Origin: Rhizobacter sp964253025
GTDB lineage: Bacteria > Pseudomonadota > Gammaproteobacteria > Burkholderiales > Burkholderiaceae_C
DNA length: 64,000 bases
Assembly (NCBI RefSeq): GCF_964253025.1
Contig: NZ_CAXUQC020000001.1
Location: 4,650,001 to 4,714,000 of the forward strand
Direction: 5' to 3'
Shown: positions 34,600-46,244 of the stretch, piece by piece
Numbering within the stretch: position 1 is the first letter of the stretch
Layout of the letters: each line of letters begins with the position of its first letter
Notes under the pieces: model-generated
Told to the model about the DNA's origin: nothing
What the model saw: the letters and a program-made list of their open reading frames with translations, nothing else
The model's database searches: none
Translations under genes and position numbers: made by a program

Positions 34600-37401
34600 T
34601 CAACCTAGCACCCGTGCCAGGCCTTCCAGCACCTGCGGCACGTTGATGGGCTTGGTCCAGTAGGCGTTGTAGCCGGCCGCCACGGCGGCATCGATCTGAG
34701 ACTGCATGGCGTCGGCCGACAAGGCAATGCAGTGCAGCTCGCGCGTCTCAGGCGTGGCGCGCAGACGCCGGATCAGGTCGAGCCCGCTCATGTCGGGCAG
34801 GTTCATGTCGATCAGGACCAGGTCGAAGGCGACGCCGTCCAGGCGCTCCAGCCCTTCCCGCGCGTCACCCGCCACCTCGAGCTGCCACTGCGGCCGTGAC
34901 CTGAACAGCTCACGCATCAGCAGCTGGTTGAGTGGTTCGTCTTCGATGTAGAGCACCCGCCGTCGCCCGGCATCCGGCGTCTCGGCATCGGCGGGACGGG
35001 GTGCGCCCGGTGCCGTGCCGGTCTCTGGTTCGTTCGCTTCGGGCAATTCCAGCGTGAAGGTCGAACCGCCGGGTACGGCGCTGGAAAACGCGAGCCCGCC
35101 CCCCATGGCGATCGCCAGCGAGCGCGCGATGACGAGCCCGAGGCCGGTCCCCTCCACCCGCTGCTGCTCGGCGCCGAGTCGATTGAACGGTTCGAACAGG
35201 TGCGCCTGCTGCGCCGCGGTGAGCCCGGCCCCCTCGTCGGTGACCGAAGCGCGCACGCGACCCTCGTCGCGCTGAAGCGCGATGCGAACCTGGCCCTGCG
35301 GCCGGTTGTACTTGATGGCGTTTGACAACAGGTTGATCAGCACCTGTTCGACACCACGCGGGTCGGCTTCGGCCCAGATGCCGCGTGTCTCTGGCAGGTG
35401 CACGCGGACGCCGGCGTTGTCCGCCAGCGGCTGGATCAATGCCACCGAGGCCCGCAGCGAAGCGGACACGTCGACCGGCGCGCGTTGCAGGCGGAACTCC
35501 CCCTGCTCGATGCGGGCGAGGTCCAGGACCTCGTTGATGAGCTCCAGCAAGTGCCGTCCGGCGTGCATCACGCTGTCGAGCCGGCGTGTCTGCGCTGGCG
35601 CCAGCGGGTGGAGCCGGTCCAGCGCCATCAGCTGCGCAAAACCGAGGATGCCGTTGAGTGGCGTGCGCAACTCATGGCTGACGCGGGACAGGAACTCGCT
35701 CTTGGCCTGGCTGGCACGTTCGGCGGTTTCCTTGTCGCGCTGCAGCTGTTCATGGGCGACCTGCTGTGTCACGTCGCGGCAGGTGCCCAGCATGCCGGTC
35801 GCGCGGCCGCGATCATCGAGGACGCAATGCGCGAAGACCTCGAGCGTGCGCGCGTTGCCGTCTGCCGAGGGCACCCGGTAACGCGCCTCGATGCTGCCGA
35901 GCGTGCGAAAGGCCTGCACCACCGCATGGCTGGCGCCAGCCCGGTCCTCGGGCAGCAGCGTGGCGAGCCAGTCGTCCAACTGCAATTCACCGGTGGTCTC
36001 GGGCAGGCCGTGGTTGGCGCAGGCGATGGGGTCCAGCACGATGCGGCCGGTGGCTCGCTCGAACTGTGCAATGCCGATGCGTGCCGCCTGGGCCGCCATG
36101 GCCCATCGCTGGTCCCCGTGGCGCAGCGCGAGTTCGATCTCCTTGCGCGCCGTCACGTCGGCTGCGAAGCCGTGCCAGAGCACCTCGCCGTGGGGACGGG
36201 CCTCGGGCATCGCCCGCAGTTCCAGCCATCGCACCTGGCCCTCGCGCAGCGTGCGGCACTCGCGGTACCAGGGGCGTTGACCGGCGCCGGCCTCGACCAG
36301 GCTCTGCAGCAGACCGTGCCGGTCGGCCGGGTGCAGGGCACGGCAGACGGCCGCGCCGTCGCCGCCTTCAGCGCCGCGGGGCGGCTCCACGCCGAACATG
36401 GCGCGGCACGCATCGCTGGCATACAGATGGTGCAGCGAGCGATCCGGCATCACGCGGAACTGGAAGATCACCCCCGGCACCTGCGACGACAGCTTGCGCA
36501 GCAATTCGGCCTGGCCTCGCGACTGCCGCTCACCGGTCACGTGCGTCGAGACGTCGCGGGCGGTGCCACGGTAGCCGGTGAAGCGGCCGGCCGAGTCGAA
36601 GGTCGGCACGGCGCTGCGCGACACCTGCAGCACGCCACGAGCGGTCGGCTTGGCGGTCAGGGCACGCGTCACGACCTGCCGCCTCGACAGCAGGTCACGC
36701 AGGCTGCTGCCGTCGGGAAGCGGGTCGCCGAGGGGATCCAAGAGTGGTGCGTTCGATACGGGTTGCCCCATCACGCTGGTGGGCGGAATGCCCGTCACCG
36801 CTTCGAAGGCGCCCGAGACCCAGGTGTAGCGCAGGTCGGCATCCACCTCCCACATCCAGTCGCCGGAAGCGCGGGCGAAGTCGATGAGCCGCGCTCGTTC
36901 CCGTTGCGCCGACGCAAGGCGTGAAGCGCCTTGGAGCAGTCCCGCGGCGACCTCGCCGAGCTGGCTCAGCGCCTGTTGCTGTTCAGGCGCGAGACCGCGG
37001 GCCTCGCGGTCGAGCACGAAAAGCGCGCCGACCTTCGCGCCGTCAATGCGAAGCGGAACGCCGGCGTACAGCCGCCAGCCATCGTCCACAAGGGCACGGG
37101 CGCTTTGCGTGCGGGGATCGGCGCACAGGTCCGGTACCTCGAGCACGTCGTCCTGGGCAATCGTGTGGCTGCACATCGCCTGGGCCCGCGGAAGCACCGC
37201 ACTCGCCAGCCCGTGCACGGCCTGCAGCCACACCTCGTCGGTATCGACCAGTGACACCGCCGCCGCGGGGCAGCCCGTCATGCGAGCGGTGCAGTCGACC
37301 AGCGCGTCGAGACTGGGCTGGCGGCCCATGTCGATCAAGCCGAGCGACTTCAGCTGCGCCAGGCGGAATTGCTCGTCGGCAGGAGGGCGCTCAAGGGACA
37401 T
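34600..37401 (-). CDS. hybrid sensor histidine kinase: GAF-PAS-PAS-PAS-HisKA-HATPase-REC
   Basis: 933 residues, apparently cytosolic since no transmembrane helix is seen. A GAF domain (about 10-160) is followed by about three PAS modules (about 165-545). HisKA follows with H576 (LSRVSHELRTPLNGILGF), then HATPase with GTGLGLVIARSLAIAMGG, and a C-terminal receiver with D865 (VLIDMNLPDMSG). No output domain or linked regulator gene is present, so the phosphate probably goes to a distant phosphotransfer protein. An upstream GTG at 37440 would add 13 residues; neither start has a clear Shine-Dalgarno. Signal and target are unknown. Confidence 0.85.
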   Translation of the reverse strand: MSLERPPADEQFRLAQLKSLGLIDMGRQPSLDALVDCTARMTGCPAAAVSLVDTDEVWLQAVHGLASAVLPRAQAMCSHTIAQDDVLEVPDLCADPRTQSARALVDDGWRLYAGVPLRIDGAKVGALFVLDREARGLAPEQQQALSQLGEVAAGLLQGASRLASAQRERARLIDFARASGDWMWEVDADLRYTWVSGAFEAVTGIPPTSVMGQPVSNAPLLDPLGDPLPDGSSLRDLLSRRQVVTRALTAKPTARGVLQVSRSAVPTFDSAGRFTGYRGTARDVSTHVTGERQSRGQAELLRKLSSQVPGVIFQFRVMPDRSLHHLYASDACRAMFGVEPPRGAEGGDGAAVCRALHPADRHGLLQSLVEAGAGQRPWYRECRTLREGQVRWLELRAMPEARPHGEVLWHGFAADVTARKEIELALRHGDQRWAMAAQAARIGIAQFERATGRIVLDPIACANHGLPETTGELQLDDWLATLLPEDRAGASHAVVQAFRTLGSIEARYRVPSADGNARTLEVFAHCVLDDRGRATGMLGTCRDVTQQVAHEQLQRDKETAERASQAKSEFLSRVSHELRTPLNGILGFAQLMALDRLHPLAPAQTRRLDSVMHAGRHLLELINEVLDLARIEQGEFRLQRAPVDVSASLRASVALIQPLADNAGVRVHLPETRGIWAEADPRGVEQVLINLLSNAIKYNRPQGQVRIALQRDEGRVRASVTDEGAGLTAAQQAHLFEPFNRLGAEQQRVEGTGLGLVIARSLAIAMGGGLAFSSAVPGGSTFTLELPEANEPETGTAPGAPRPADAETPDAGRRRVLYIEDEPLNQLLMRELFRSRPQWQLEVAGDAREGLERLDGVAFDLVLIDMNLPDMSGLDLIRRLRATPETRELHCIALSADAMQSQIDAAVAAGYNAYWTKPINVPQVLEGLARVLG

Positions 37402-37623
37402 GTCGGGGCAGGCGTTGCGTGGACCGTCATTGTCTTCCACCGTCCGCGTGCGTGCGACGCCCTTGAAGGGGTGTAGGCAGCGTCCGACGATTTGTGCCCG
37501 GCTTGTCCGGCATACCGCGGAAGGGCCGGCACCTAACCTTCGTTGCGTTGACTGTCATCACTCGCCAGCCGCAAGGCTCCTGCAGGCGGACCACCGCCTG
37601 ACGAAACACTGAGGAGAATAACC

Positions 37624-38178
37624 ATGAAGACTTTCCAGACCCGTCCCGTTTCCCGCGCACTGATCGCCGTCTTCGGCGCCCTGGCATTCGCCGCCGGCGC
37701 GCATGCCGCCGGTGACAAGACCGCCTACGACCAGACGAAGACCACCGCCAAGACGACCTACGACGCCGCCAACAAGAAGTGCGACGCGCTGGCCGACAAC
37801 GCCAAGGACGTCTGCCAGGCCGAAGCCAAGCTGGAGCGCAAGAAGTCCGAGTCCATGGCCGAAGCCGACTACAAGAACACGCCGAAGGCCCGCTACGACG
37901 CCGCGACCGATGTCGCCGATGCCGAGTACGAGCTGGCCAAGGAGCGCTGTGACGACAAGTCCGGCAACGACAAGGACGTCTGCGTGAAGGAAGCCAAGGC
38001 CGCCCGCGACAAGGTCAAGGCCGACGCCAAGGCGCAGCGTGACACCCGCAAGGCCAAGAACGAGGCCACCGAGGAGAAGCGCGAGGCATCGCGTGACGTG
38101 GCCGAGGAGAAGTGCGACGCCCTGACCGGCGACGCCAAGACCGCGTGCAACAACCAAGCCAAGGCCAAGAACAAGTAA
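37624..38178 (+). CDS. secreted Lys/Ala/Asp-rich protein with three Cys-X10-Cys repeats
   Basis: 184 residues. A signal peptide (about 1-29, AHA|AG) precedes a highly charged helical mature part. Three repeats carry the same cysteine pair: KC-DALADNAKDVC, RC-DDKSGNDKDVC and KC-DALTGDAKTAC, each with ten residues between cysteines. The first two are followed by EAK and the third by QAK. Similar Burkholderiales proteins are often labelled TolA-like because of composition only. The exported location and spacing suggest disulfide-closed helical hairpins. Function unknown. A good promoter-length gap (222 bases) lies upstream, with GAGGAGAA before the ATG, and a hairpin follows. Confidence 0.8.
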   Translation: MKTFQTRPVSRALIAVFGALAFAAGAHAAGDKTAYDQTKTTAKTTYDAANKKCDALADNAKDVCQAEAKLERKKSESMAEADYKNTPKARYDAATDVADAEYELAKERCDDKSGNDKDVCVKEAKAARDKVKADAKAQRDTRKAKNEATEEKREASRDVAEEKCDALTGDAKTACNNQAKAKNK

Positions 38179-38189
38179 GTGATTGGCCC

Positions 38190-38223
38190 GCAGCGGGCCT
38201 GGCCGGTCGGTCGGGCCCGCTGC
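38190..38223 (+). terminator. 10-bp perfect hairpin after the Cys-repeat gene
   Basis: Arms GCAGCGGGCC (38190-38199) and GGCCCGCTGC (38214-38223) with a 14-base loop. It starts 12 bases after the stop codon, the usual position for a terminator, although only a weak T content follows. Confidence 0.6.
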
Positions 38224-38374
38224 ACCTGTTCCACCCATCCACCAGCAGTATCGGAGTCCGCCTTGAGCGTTCTCGTCTCCATCCTCGTGATCGTCGCCGT
38301 GCTGGCCATGCTGGCCGGACTCGCCTCCGTGCTCATCCATCCGCACGTCTGCGCCTTGATGCAGGGCGACTGGT

Positions 38375-41329
<2,955 letters not shown>

Positions 41330-41439
41330 GGAAGGCAGCGTCAAACAAACGATGATAGCGGCGCACCCTGTCAACCCGCGTCAGCAGGGGCACCCTCCCC
41401 CCGGGTGCAAAGCGGCGTGCAGGGGCGTAGCATGGCGAC

Positions 41440-41820
41440 ATGTTGCGGCGCGCGTTTCCCCTGCTGGCTGCCCTGGCCCTTGCCGGCTGTGGCGGCGGTG
41501 TGTACCTCGGCTATGAATGGGGGGACGACGGCCTTCCGCCGTCGGTCGAGCTCGTGGCCTCGGCCTACGACGTCGTTCCCCTGCAGTCCGTGCGGCTGGT
41601 GGCCGCGGCGGCCGACGACACGGGCTACATCGACCAGGTGGAGTTCTACCGCTTCGATGGCAGCCGGCCGGTGCTGCTCGGCATCGACCGTGCGCCCCCC
41701 TACGAGAACATCCTCGTCGTGCCGGACGACGGACGCAGCCGCGTCGATGTGTTCGCCCGTGCGGTCGACAGCTACGGGGACGTGGGCGACAGCGCCATCG
41801 TCTCCCTGACGGTGCGCTGA
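41440..41820 (+). CDS. small lipoprotein with Ig-like domain
   Basis: 126 residues. The signal peptide ends in a clear lipobox (LALAGC, Cys about 17). The rest is a single beta-sandwich of the bacterial Ig/Big type (VELVASAYDVVPLQSVRLVAAAADDTGYIDQVEFYRFDG...SAIVSLTVR). Such domains usually serve adhesion or as spacers. The function is unknown. It diverges from uvrA and ends 40 bases before the MipA/OmpV gene, so the two may be co-transcribed. Confidence 0.7.
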   Translation: MLRRAFPLLAALALAGCGGGVYLGYEWGDDGLPPSVELVASAYDVVPLQSVRLVAAAADDTGYIDQVEFYRFDGSRPVLLGIDRAPPYENILVVPDDGRSRVDVFARAVDSYGDVGDSAIVSLTVR

Positions 41821-41860
41821 ACCGTTCACGCCCGGTGCGGGATCGGGTATGGTGGCGCCC

Positions 41861-42736
41861 ATGTCGACGCCCTCACCCTCCTTGCGCCAGGTGCCCGGGT
41901 GGCACGCCTGGTCGTTCGTTCCCGTCCTGGTGAGCGCCTTCGCCCTGTCCGCCGGCGCTGCGGCTCAGGAGTTGCCCGTGCCGGAGGGCAAGCCCCGCTG
42001 GGAGGCCGGCGTGGCCTTGCTCGGCGCGAACAGCCCCGATTACCCGGCCGCGGGCACGCGGGACTGGCGTGGGGTCATCGCCCCCATCGTGATCTACCGC
42101 GGCCCCTGGTTGCGCATCGACGACAACGGCGTGCGCGGGCGCATCTTCGACACGGAACACTTCGAACTCGACCTGTCGGGCGCAGCAGGTTTCAACGCCC
42201 GCTCCAATGCCGCCCGCGCCGGCATGCCCGACCTCGACTACACGCTCGAGGTCGGCCCCCAGGCCGTCTACCGGATCCCGCTGTCGCCGGGCCAGCAGTT
42301 CAGCGCCCACCTGAAGGCGCGTGGCGTGATCTCCACCGACGGCCGTCGCACCAACGGGCGGGGCATGGTGGTTGAACAGGAACTGCGCTGGACGCGCCGC
42401 GGCTGGCCGGATGCGGCCAGCGAGGCGGTGGTGGCCGGTCATGTCACCTGGGCCAGCGAGGACCTTCAGGATTACTACTACCAGGTGGAGCCCGAACAGG
42501 CGACCACGGTGCGACCGGCCTACGACGCCCGCTCGGGCTACTTCGGCAGCATGCTGCGGGCCGGCCTCTCGCGCCGGCTGTCCTCCACCACCGCGGTGAG
42601 CGTGAGCGGCAACGTCAGCTTCCACGGCGGCGCGGCCAATCGCGAGAGCCCGCTGTTCGCCAGGCGCACCACGGCCGGCGTGCTGTTCGCGTTCATCTGG
42701 ACGCCGCTGCGCAGCGAGGTCACGGTGCCGCGCTGA
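41861..42736 (+). CDS. MipA/OmpV-family outer-membrane protein
   Basis: 291 residues. The signal peptide (about 1-35, GAAA|QE) is followed by the family hallmark PRWEAGVALLGANSPDYPAAG and alternating amphipathic strands with aromatic girdles to the end. MipA/OmpV proteins are beta-barrels; E. coli MipA is a scaffold between MltA and PBP1B, while others are porin-like. The ATG at 41861 gives the best signal peptide; four residues more are possible from 41849. It follows the small lipoprotein gene in the same direction. Confidence 0.85.
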   Translation: MSTPSPSLRQVPGWHAWSFVPVLVSAFALSAGAAAQELPVPEGKPRWEAGVALLGANSPDYPAAGTRDWRGVIAPIVIYRGPWLRIDDNGVRGRIFDTEHFELDLSGAAGFNARSNAARAGMPDLDYTLEVGPQAVYRIPLSPGQQFSAHLKARGVISTDGRRTNGRGMVVEQELRWTRRGWPDAASEAVVAGHVTWASEDLQDYYYQVEPEQATTVRPAYDARSGYFGSMLRAGLSRRLSSTTAVSVSGNVSFHGGAANRESPLFARRTTAGVLFAFIWTPLRSEVTVPR

Positions 42737-42859
42737 GCGGTTCAGGCTGGCGTGATGCCGCTTGCGGTTGCGTCGCATGCCGCGAATGCTTCTAGGGATG
42801 GCTTGTGTCGTCGGACCGCCTAATGTTGAGCGTGCGTCACCCGACCCTGGAGGCCCGCC

Positions 42860-44011
42860 ATGAAGATCCTGCGCTCCTGTCTCACGCTCGCCTGTCTGGC
42901 CGGCGCCTTGTGCGGGGCTGCGGTGGCGGCCCCGCCTCGCCTCTCCATCGTGGACCTGAGCGGCATCAGCGATGCCGAATCGTCGACGCTCGTCGACATC
43001 AACAACCACGGCGCCGGGATCGGATGGGCCCAGGATGGCTTCATGACCCGCCCCTTCCTGTACAGCCCCTCTACCGGCGTGCAGGACTTCGGCACGCTGG
43101 TGGGTGCGGCCCCGACCGCGTCGCTCTCGCTGTTCGACATCAATGACCGCGGCCAGGTGGTCGGAGAGTGGGACGGCCGCGCGTTCCAATATGCGTCGGC
43201 GACGGGTGTGGAGTTCCTCAGCAGCGGGGAGCCGGGCGCCTCGGGCGCCGCGTTGCGCATCAACGAAGCCGGACAGGTGGCGCTCCGTCACCATGGTGGC
43301 AGCTTCCTCTACACACCCGGTCAGGGCGAGATGCCGCTGCCGCTGTCACTCAACGGCGGGGGTAGCCTCAACAACGCCGGAGCGACGGCTGGCATCGCGT
43401 TGCCCGACCCCTCTGACTACAGCGTCGGCCATGCGGCCCGCAGCGACGCCCAGGGCAACCTGACCGACCTCGGCACGCTGGGCGGCAGCAACAGCTATGC
43501 GAATGACCTGAACGACGCCGGCGATGTGGTGGGCTATTCCTGGCTGCCTGGCAATGTCCCCGGCACGTTGCCGTTCCGTGCGCTGGCCGGCGGCGTGATG
43601 GCACCGCTGGACCTCGGCAGCTTCGACGCCACCGGCTGGATCGTCGCGGCTTCCACGATCAGCAACGACGGGCTCATCACGGGGTTCTACTACCCCGACG
43701 ACCTGAGTGGCCCGAGCTCCGCGTTCCTGTACCACGACCGTTTCGGGTTCGTCGACGCCAATGCGCTGTTGGACGCGGAGGACGCCGCAGCCTGGCGCAT
43801 CGTGCAGGTCGGTCGCTTCAACGACGCCGGCTACGCGACCATCTTCGGCTCCCTGAACGGCCAGGGGCGTGCCGCGCTGGTCCATTTCTCCACGCCCGTC
43901 CCCGAGCCCGGCCTGGCGCTGCTGCTCGCGGTGGCGCTGCCCCTGGTGGGCAGGGGCCTTGCGCGCAGGCAGGCGCGCGACGCGTTCGAAGATCCCGGAC
44001 GCGCGGCTTGA
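42860..44011 (+). CDS. PEP-CTERM protein with HAF-type repeats
   Basis: 383 residues. The signal peptide (about 1-24) leads to several HAF-type repeats of a beta-propeller-like extracellular fold, each with an NDxGxVVG-like core (INDRGQVVGEW, INEAGQVALRH, LNDAGDVVGYSW, SNDGLITGFY). The C-terminus has a PEP-CTERM sorting signal: VPEPGLALLLAVALPLV, then basic residues (RGLARRQAR), but with ~10 further residues instead of ending at the Arg cluster. Such proteins are cut by exosortase and exported in EPS/biofilm producers. No exosortase (xrt) gene is in this window. Confidence 0.88.
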   Translation: MKILRSCLTLACLAGALCGAAVAAPPRLSIVDLSGISDAESSTLVDINNHGAGIGWAQDGFMTRPFLYSPSTGVQDFGTLVGAAPTASLSLFDINDRGQVVGEWDGRAFQYASATGVEFLSSGEPGASGAALRINEAGQVALRHHGGSFLYTPGQGEMPLPLSLNGGGSLNNAGATAGIALPDPSDYSVGHAARSDAQGNLTDLGTLGGSNSYANDLNDAGDVVGYSWLPGNVPGTLPFRALAGGVMAPLDLGSFDATGWIVAASTISNDGLITGFYYPDDLSGPSSAFLYHDRFGFVDANALLDAEDAAAWRIVQVGRFNDAGYATIFGSLNGQGRAALVHFSTPVPEPGLALLLAVALPLVGRGLARRQARDAFEDPGRAA

Positions 44012-44026
44012 CGTCGCGCGAGTGCG

Positions 44027-44461
44027 TCAGAGTTCGGCCACGATGTGCAGCACGTGCGACTGAATGCGCTTCTCCACCCGGGGAATGAAGGCCAGCCGCG
44101 TCGTCACGCCACGGTAGGTGAAGAGCGCCATCGACGGCACCAACAAGGGTTGGACGCCCTGTGAATAGCCGGTGACCGCGCCGACGGTCAGATCGAAGCG
44201 GTCGTACTGCCAGGTGTAGCCGCCGTAGATGCTGGTCCGGCGCACCGAGTTGCGGTAGATGCCGGCCACGGGTCCCTCGGCCAGGCGGTAGTAGATGCCG
44301 GGATTCACGTTGTTGTAGTTGGCGGCCGGCAGGTGCTGGCTGAACAGGTGCAGGCCGAGCGTGTCCTTGCCGCTCGCCGGGCCCGCACCCCACGCGCCGG
44401 CCGAGAGGGCTGCCAGCAGACAACCCACGCTCACACGCACTCGATCGAACCGACGAACCAT
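44027..44461 (-). CDS. small secreted beta-rich protein of unknown function
   Basis: 144 residues. A signal peptide (about 1-25, WGA|GP) precedes strands rich in Tyr, Thr and Val (NPGIYYRLAEGPVAGIYRNSVRRTSIYGGYTWQYD, then RFDLTVGAVTGYSQG). The pattern fits a small eight-stranded outer-membrane barrel. No family was recognised with confidence. It converges on the PEP-CTERM gene with 15 bases between the stops. Confidence 0.55.
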   Translation of the reverse strand: MVRRFDRVRVSVGCLLAALSAGAWGAGPASGKDTLGLHLFSQHLPAANYNNVNPGIYYRLAEGPVAGIYRNSVRRTSIYGGYTWQYDRFDLTVGAVTGYSQGVQPLLVPSMALFTYRGVTTRLAFIPRVEKRIQSHVLHIVAEL

Positions 44462-44609
44462 GACACACCACCCGCAATGCTGATGCCTTGTTGTCGGCGT
44501 CTCGTGTCATTGCAGGAGGGGTGGGCGCTTGCCGAACGCGATGGCCGTGAGGAAGCACACGGCAGGATGTCTCATTCGCCCTTGACGTCGCGCTTGGCGA
44601 CTTGACCCC

Positions 44610-44627
44610 CACCCGTGATGACGGGTG
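44610..44627. terminator. short hairpin downstream of the alpha/beta-hydrolase gene
   Basis: CACCCGT-GATG-ACGGGTG: a perfect 7-bp stem with a tetraloop, 8 bases past the minus-strand hydrolase stop. The stem is GC-rich but no T-tract follows, so the assignment is modest. Confidence 0.4.
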
Positions 44628-44634
44628 AGGGCGC

Positions 44635-46110
44635 TCAGCGCCTGGGTGTCATCGTCACCGGCCACGCCAGGTGCGCATCCCCCTGGTAGTCAGGGGCGTC
44701 GATCTCGCTCACCGAGAAGTACACCCAGCTCGGTCTCGGCAGCTCGAGGGCGCGTTCGCGCGCCACGATGCGCGTGGCGGCCAGGTCGAGCAGGCTGCCG
44801 CTGGCGCGAACGCCCACGGCCGCATTCACCCGCAGGTCGGTGGCGCGCACGTCGCTGCGCAGGGCGTCGATGCCGACGCCCTGGCTCACGATCGACACGT
44901 TCTCGAGCGTCACCGACGCGTTGCGAAGCGTGAGGCGGTCGATGCGCGCATCGGCGATGTGCACGCCGTGGCAATTCTCGAGTTGGACGTGGCCGTAGCG
45001 GCCGGCGTAGCGCGGGCCGAGCTGCGCCGTGCAGCGGACGTCGCCCCGGCGCACGGTGGGCTCGGGGGTGCGCTGGCGGGGCGGCAGCGGTTCCGTGAGC
45101 GCCGACCACAGCAGGGGCTCGAATGCCTCGGGCCGCTGCGTCATGGGCGCGTGACCCGCGTCGTCGATGACGTGCAGGCGCGCATCGTGCAGGCGTGCCT
45201 CGAGCAACCGGCCGATGCGCAAGGGTGCCACCGGGTCGTCGCGCCCCCAGATGAGCGTGGTGGGCGCGCGCATCTCGCGCAGCGCGGGCCCGAAGTCATG
45301 CTCGGCCAGCCCCAGGGCCGCGCTCACTTGGGTGTTGCGGCCGAACAGCGCATCGCGCACGCCGGGATTGCGGCGCAGCCAGCCCGCGACGTCCATGTTG
45401 TGGTCGAAACGCCCCACCACCGCGCGTCCGAACCGGTTGAGGTTGGAGTCGACGCTCCGCATCACCCGGTCCACGGGCCGCACGCCCACCTGGGGCAGCG
45501 TGAGGCGGGCCTTGGGCAGCGTGTACAGGTTCATCAGCAACAGTCCCGCCGCGTCGACGAGCACGAGTCGGTCGACCCGGTCCGGGTGGCGGTGGGCGAA
45601 GTGCAGGCTCAGGGCGGCGCCGAGGGAGTGGCCCACCACATGCGCCCGGCCTCCGCGCGCATGGCCGGCGACCACCGCTTCCAGCACCTGGTCGAGCTGG
45701 GCAAAGGTGTGGCCCGGCCCCGGTGCCGGCGAAGCGCCGAAGCCCGGGAGGTCGAGCGTCATCACATGGAACCGGCCGGCCAGGGGGCCGATCACCGTGC
45801 GCCAGTCGCGATGGGCCAGGTTGCCCAGGCCGTGCACCAGCAGCACGCTCGCGTCGTGTTGCCGCCCGGTCTCTCCCATCCACACATGGGTGCCGTCAGC
45901 AAGCGCCAGGCAGCTGTAGACGAGTTCGGGCAGCCGCGGCGTCAGGTCGTCCGGGCGGTCCGCCTCGGGCAGGCGATCGATGCACTGCGTCTGGCTGCGC
46001 TCCGGGGCGGTTTGAGTGGCTGGCGCCTCCTGCGCCCGGGATGCTCCGCCGGCCGCCAGCGCAAGGCAGCAGCCGAGGAGAAGCAACGGGCGTCGCAGGT
46101 GAAGGCGCAT
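44635..46110 (-). CDS. secreted alpha/beta-hydrolase fused to a C-terminal beta-helix-like domain
   Basis: 491 residues. A signal peptide (about 1-26) and ~35 linker residues precede an alpha/beta-hydrolase (about 85-340) with nucleophile S162 in GHSLG, the acid in WGRDDPV (D291/D292) and H320 in DDAGHAP; the oxyanion motif is LLVHGLG. Residues ~355-480 form a second, unrelated domain with regular short strands in ladder-like repeats (VQLENCHGVHIADARIDRLT, LRNASVTLENVSI, and so on), as in right-handed beta-helix proteins. Esterase/lipase activity in the periplasm or at the cell surface is likely; the fusion may direct it to a polymer. It diverges from the patatin gene across 134 bases. Confidence 0.75.
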   Translation of the reverse strand: MRLHLRRPLLLLGCCLALAAGGASRAQEAPATQTAPERSQTQCIDRLPEADRPDDLTPRLPELVYSCLALADGTHVWMGETGRQHDASVLLVHGLGNLAHRDWRTVIGPLAGRFHVMTLDLPGFGASPAPGPGHTFAQLDQVLEAVVAGHARGGRAHVVGHSLGAALSLHFAHRHPDRVDRLVLVDAAGLLLMNLYTLPKARLTLPQVGVRPVDRVMRSVDSNLNRFGRAVVGRFDHNMDVAGWLRRNPGVRDALFGRNTQVSAALGLAEHDFGPALREMRAPTTLIWGRDDPVAPLRIGRLLEARLHDARLHVIDDAGHAPMTQRPEAFEPLLWSALTEPLPPRQRTPEPTVRRGDVRCTAQLGPRYAGRYGHVQLENCHGVHIADARIDRLTLRNASVTLENVSIVSQGVGIDALRSDVRATDLRVNAAVGVRASGSLLDLAATRIVARERALELPRPSWVYFSVSEIDAPDYQGDAHLAWPVTMTPRR

Positions 46111-46244
46111 GGCGGTCAACGGGCAGGTGCAGTGTCGACCCATTGTGCCGCGACGCGGGCGCCCAGCGTGGGGGTGACAACGGCGGCGGAGGTGCCTACA
46201 GTCGGCCCTCCGCCGCCGGCCTTTGCCATGCTCTCCGCCCGCCC

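Noticed and set aside
41330..41439. LexA box upstream of uvrA
   Set aside because: A CTGT occurs, but no ACAG follows at the right distance; the second half does not match.
42737..42790. A sigma-54-like TGGC...TTGC pair ahead of the PEP-CTERM gene
   Set aside because: The spacing between GG and GC is 13 bases, not the required 10.
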